Below the pieces are notes generated by a model, which was not told the DNA's origin, did no database searches, and worked only from the letters and a program-made list of their open reading frames with translations. Made by a program: the position numbers and the translations under genes. Shown here one piece after another: positions 5,346-6,396 of a stretch of DNA of 6,396 nt (position 1 is the stretch's first letter; every line of letters begins with the position of its first letter). Source of the stretch: an uncultured Ruminococcus sp. (GTDB lineage: Bacteria > Bacillota > Clostridia > Oscillospirales > Ruminococcaceae); contig CAADWP010000004.1 of NCBI GenBank assembly GCA_900752785.1, positions 1 through 6,396 of the forward strand, read 5' to 3'.

Positions 5346-5975
5346 ATGGCACATCTTCATATTATTGACCATCCTCTCGTACAGCACAAAATTTCACTGT
5401 TGAGAGACAAAAATACCGGAACTAAAGAATTCAGAGAGCTTGTTTCCGAAATTGCAATGTTTATTTGTTATGAAGCGACTCGTGATCTTCCTTTGAAAGA
5501 GATCGAGATGGAAACGCCTCTTGCTGTTGCAAAAACTAAGATAATTTCCGGAAGAAAACTGGCTTTTATTCCTATTCTTCGCGCAGGATTGGGAATGATA
5601 GACGGCGTGACTACACTTGTTCCCGCAGCAAAGATAGGACATATCGGAATCTTCCGTGATCCTGAGACAAAGCTTCCTGTTAAGTATTATTCAAAAATGC
5701 CCGAGGATATTGCAGAGAGAGACGCTATCGTTGTGGATCCTATGCTGGCTACGGGAAACTCGGCTTCGGAGGCCGTAAATGAGCTGAAAAAGCTGGGTGT
5801 AAGAAATATAAAATTTATGTGTATTATCTGTTCTCCCGAGGGTGTAGAAAAGCTTCAGGCAGATCATCCTGACGTTGATATATACACAGGCGTTATGGAC
5901 GCAAAGCTTAATGAAGATAAGTATATAGTTCCCGGAGTCGGTGATGCAGGAGACCGAATTTTCGGCACTAAATAG
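5346..5975 (+). CDS. upp: uracil phosphoribosyltransferase
   Basis: This is the pyrimidine salvage enzyme that converts uracil and PRPP to UMP plus pyrophosphate in the cytosol. The 209-residue length is typical. Motifs in order are ILRAGLGM (77-84), the PRPP-binding loop [12 protein letters not shown] (129-140), and the uracil-binding C-terminal [12 protein letters not shown] (197-208). The ATG at 5346 follows AAAGGA (5332-5337) and lies 15 bases after the rpiB stop, so it is the last gene of the operon. Pairing of rpiB with upp makes metabolic sense because ribose 5-phosphate feeds PRPP. No uracil-responsive leader is visible in the short gap, so regulation is probably at the operon promoters. 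Confidence 0.97.
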   Translation: MAHLHIIDHPLVQHKISLLRDKNTGTKEFRELVSEIAMFICYEATRDLPLKEIEMETPLAVAKTKIISGRKLAFIPILRAGLGMIDGVTTLVPAAKIGHIGIFRDPETKLPVKYYSKMPEDIAERDAIVVDPMLATGNSASEAVNELKKLGVRNIKFMCIICSPEGVEKLQADHPDVDIYTGVMDAKLNEDKYIVPGVGDAGDRIFGTK

Positions 5976-5980
5976 CCAAT

Positions 5981-6023
5981 TATACTGTTCGTTCCATAAT
6001 TATAATAAAAAACGGACAATATA
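5981..6023. repeat. imperfect hairpin after upp
   Basis: tatactgttcgtt (5981-5993) pairs with aacggacaatata (6011-6023) over 13 positions with one mismatch and one G-U, around a 17-nt A/T-rich loop. It lacks a T-tract, so it is not a typical terminator. It may stabilise the 3' end of the operon RNA. Its last three bases overlap the outer arm of the next hairpin. Confidence 0.4.
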
Positions 6024-6073
6024 AAAATTCACCTCCTATGGTATAATAAAAGATGCCATAGGAGGATTTTTAT
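6021..6073. terminator. bidirectional-type terminator closing the fhs-upp operon
   Basis: cctcctatgg (6032-6041) pairs perfectly with ccataggagg (6056-6065) around a 14-nt loop. Outside it, ataaaaat (6021-6028) and atttttat (6066-6073) also pair, interrupted by tca on the left. A T-rich tract follows the stem on both strands, so it can end upp transcription and anything arriving from the right. The loop contains an extended -10 motif TGGTATAAT (6039-6047), and the right arm contains AGGAGG. Both are odd for a plain terminator. Confidence 0.7.
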
Positions 6074-6144
6074 CATAATAAACGTCAGTTCTCAAATAGA
6101 TAGAGAAATTCTTATTATTGCAGTTATAATCTTAGATTTTTATT

Positions 6145-6198
6145 TTAAGGCAATACCGCACAAAGCCGTCAGGCGTGCTTTGTGCGGTGTTGCCTTAA
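6145..6198. repeat. palindromic MITE-like repeat with 22-bp arms
   Basis: The left arm (6145-6166, ttaaggcaataccgcacaaagc) and right arm (6177-6198) are reverse complements at all but one position, a G-T pair at 6154/6189. The 10-nt loop is cgtcaggcgt. The ends TTAAGGCAAT...TTGCCTTAA suggest a small palindromic repeat or MITE-type element rather than a chance hairpin. The right arm reads into the - strand reading frame from the window edge and ends it. It carries no T-tract, so it is a poor intrinsic terminator. Confidence 0.65.
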
Positions 6199-6396
6199 TA
6201 AGTTTCCGTTTTTAATTGCTAATTCTATTGATATTTTTAGATATTCATATCCATTTAAATTAGCCGGAACACCTAATTCCAATAAAATTCCTGTTGTATG
6301 TTTTCTGATCTGAGTATCCTTGTCGTTTCTTTTAAGGTGATATTTTAAAAGCTCGCATATGCACTCTTCACCAAGATATTTGGAGATATACAAAAT
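6169..6396 (-). pseudogene. partial Spo0A C-terminal-domain-like gene, ended inside the palindromic repeat
   Basis: A - strand frame runs in from the right edge (its start lies outside; the only in-window start is a TTG at 6393) and stops with a TGA in the loop of the repeat at 6145-6198. The last genuine-looking segment, ILLELGVPANLNGYEYLKIS followed by IELAIKNGNLL, resembles the first helices of the Spo0A_C family, where an LxELGVPAxxxGYxYL pattern leads into the DNA-binding helices. In Spo0A the domain would continue with the recognition helix and the ErairhaIe region. Here those residues are missing and are replaced by a short tail (RQHRTKHA) encoded by the repeat itself. No continuation was recognised in any - strand frame across 6066-6144. 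The gene is therefore probably truncated. It is unlikely to be the master regulator Spo0A itself; paralogous short Spo0A_C proteins occur in Clostridia. It could still be expressed as a shortened protein. Confidence 0.6.

Noticed and set aside
6066..6215. Open frame of about 49 codons after the AGGAGG of the terminator hairpin.
   Set aside because: It has no ATG, GTG or TTG at a proper distance, is Ile/Phe-rich as expected for AT-rich non-coding DNA, and runs through the palindromic repeat.
1..6396. CRISPR array, rRNA, complete tRNA, transposase or toxin-antitoxin pair.
   Set aside because: No regularly spaced repeats, RNA gene signatures, transposase motifs or small toxin-like gene pairs were found on either strand.

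Overview
The window reads as a piece of a low-to-moderate GC Firmicutes (Clostridia) chromosome, most likely a Ruminococcus-type gut or rumen bacterium. Three things point there: a secreted type I dockerin protein (cellulosome or amylosome biology), strong AGGAGG-type ribosome binding sites with sigma-A-like promoters, and a Spo0A C-terminal-domain relative. The genus is an inference; no rRNA or other marker is present.

Region 1 (1-1041) is accessory. It holds the last 52 codons of an unidentified protein with an acidic tail, a gamma-glutamylcyclotransferase-like (AIG2/GGCT fold) protein that also has a long acidic tail, and a small acidic protein of unknown function. All three lie on the + strand and are tightly spaced like one operon, ending in two hairpins. 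This resembles the cargo end of an integrative conjugative element, but no integrase, relaxase or att site is visible, so that is a hypothesis.

Region 2 (1050-1180) is the most notable non-coding stretch. A near-consensus promoter (TTGACA, 18 bp, TAGAAT) is followed directly by a 16-bp-arm hairpin and then an intrinsic terminator. This has the layout of a free-standing small RNA gene of about 95 nt. A 12-bp direct repeat flanks the unit.

Region 3 (1181-1830) carries a small exported protein that is essentially only a signal peptide plus two dockerin calcium-binding repeats separated by an unusually long linker. It has its own terminator.

Region 4 (1831-2090) is a 14-bp direct repeat flanking about 142 bp, the first 88 of which form a GC-rich, foldable island. 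Each repeat copy overlaps the -10 box of a good sigma-A promoter; the second drives the operon that follows.

Region 5 (2091-6073) is a housekeeping operon: fhs (formate-tetrahydrofolate ligase), tsaE and tsaB (tRNA t6A modification), rpiB (ribose-5-phosphate/allose-6-phosphate isomerase B) and upp (uracil phosphoribosyltransferase). Gaps are 12 bp, overlap, 4-bp overlap and 15 bp. A hairpin with T-rich tracts on both sides closes it. The genes link one-carbon supply, pentose phosphates and pyrimidine salvage with translation fidelity.

Region 6 (6074-6396) has a 22-bp-arm palindromic repeat that resembles a MITE. On the - strand it supplies the stop codon of a partial Spo0A_C-like gene entering from the right edge, so that gene appears cut short before its DNA-binding part.
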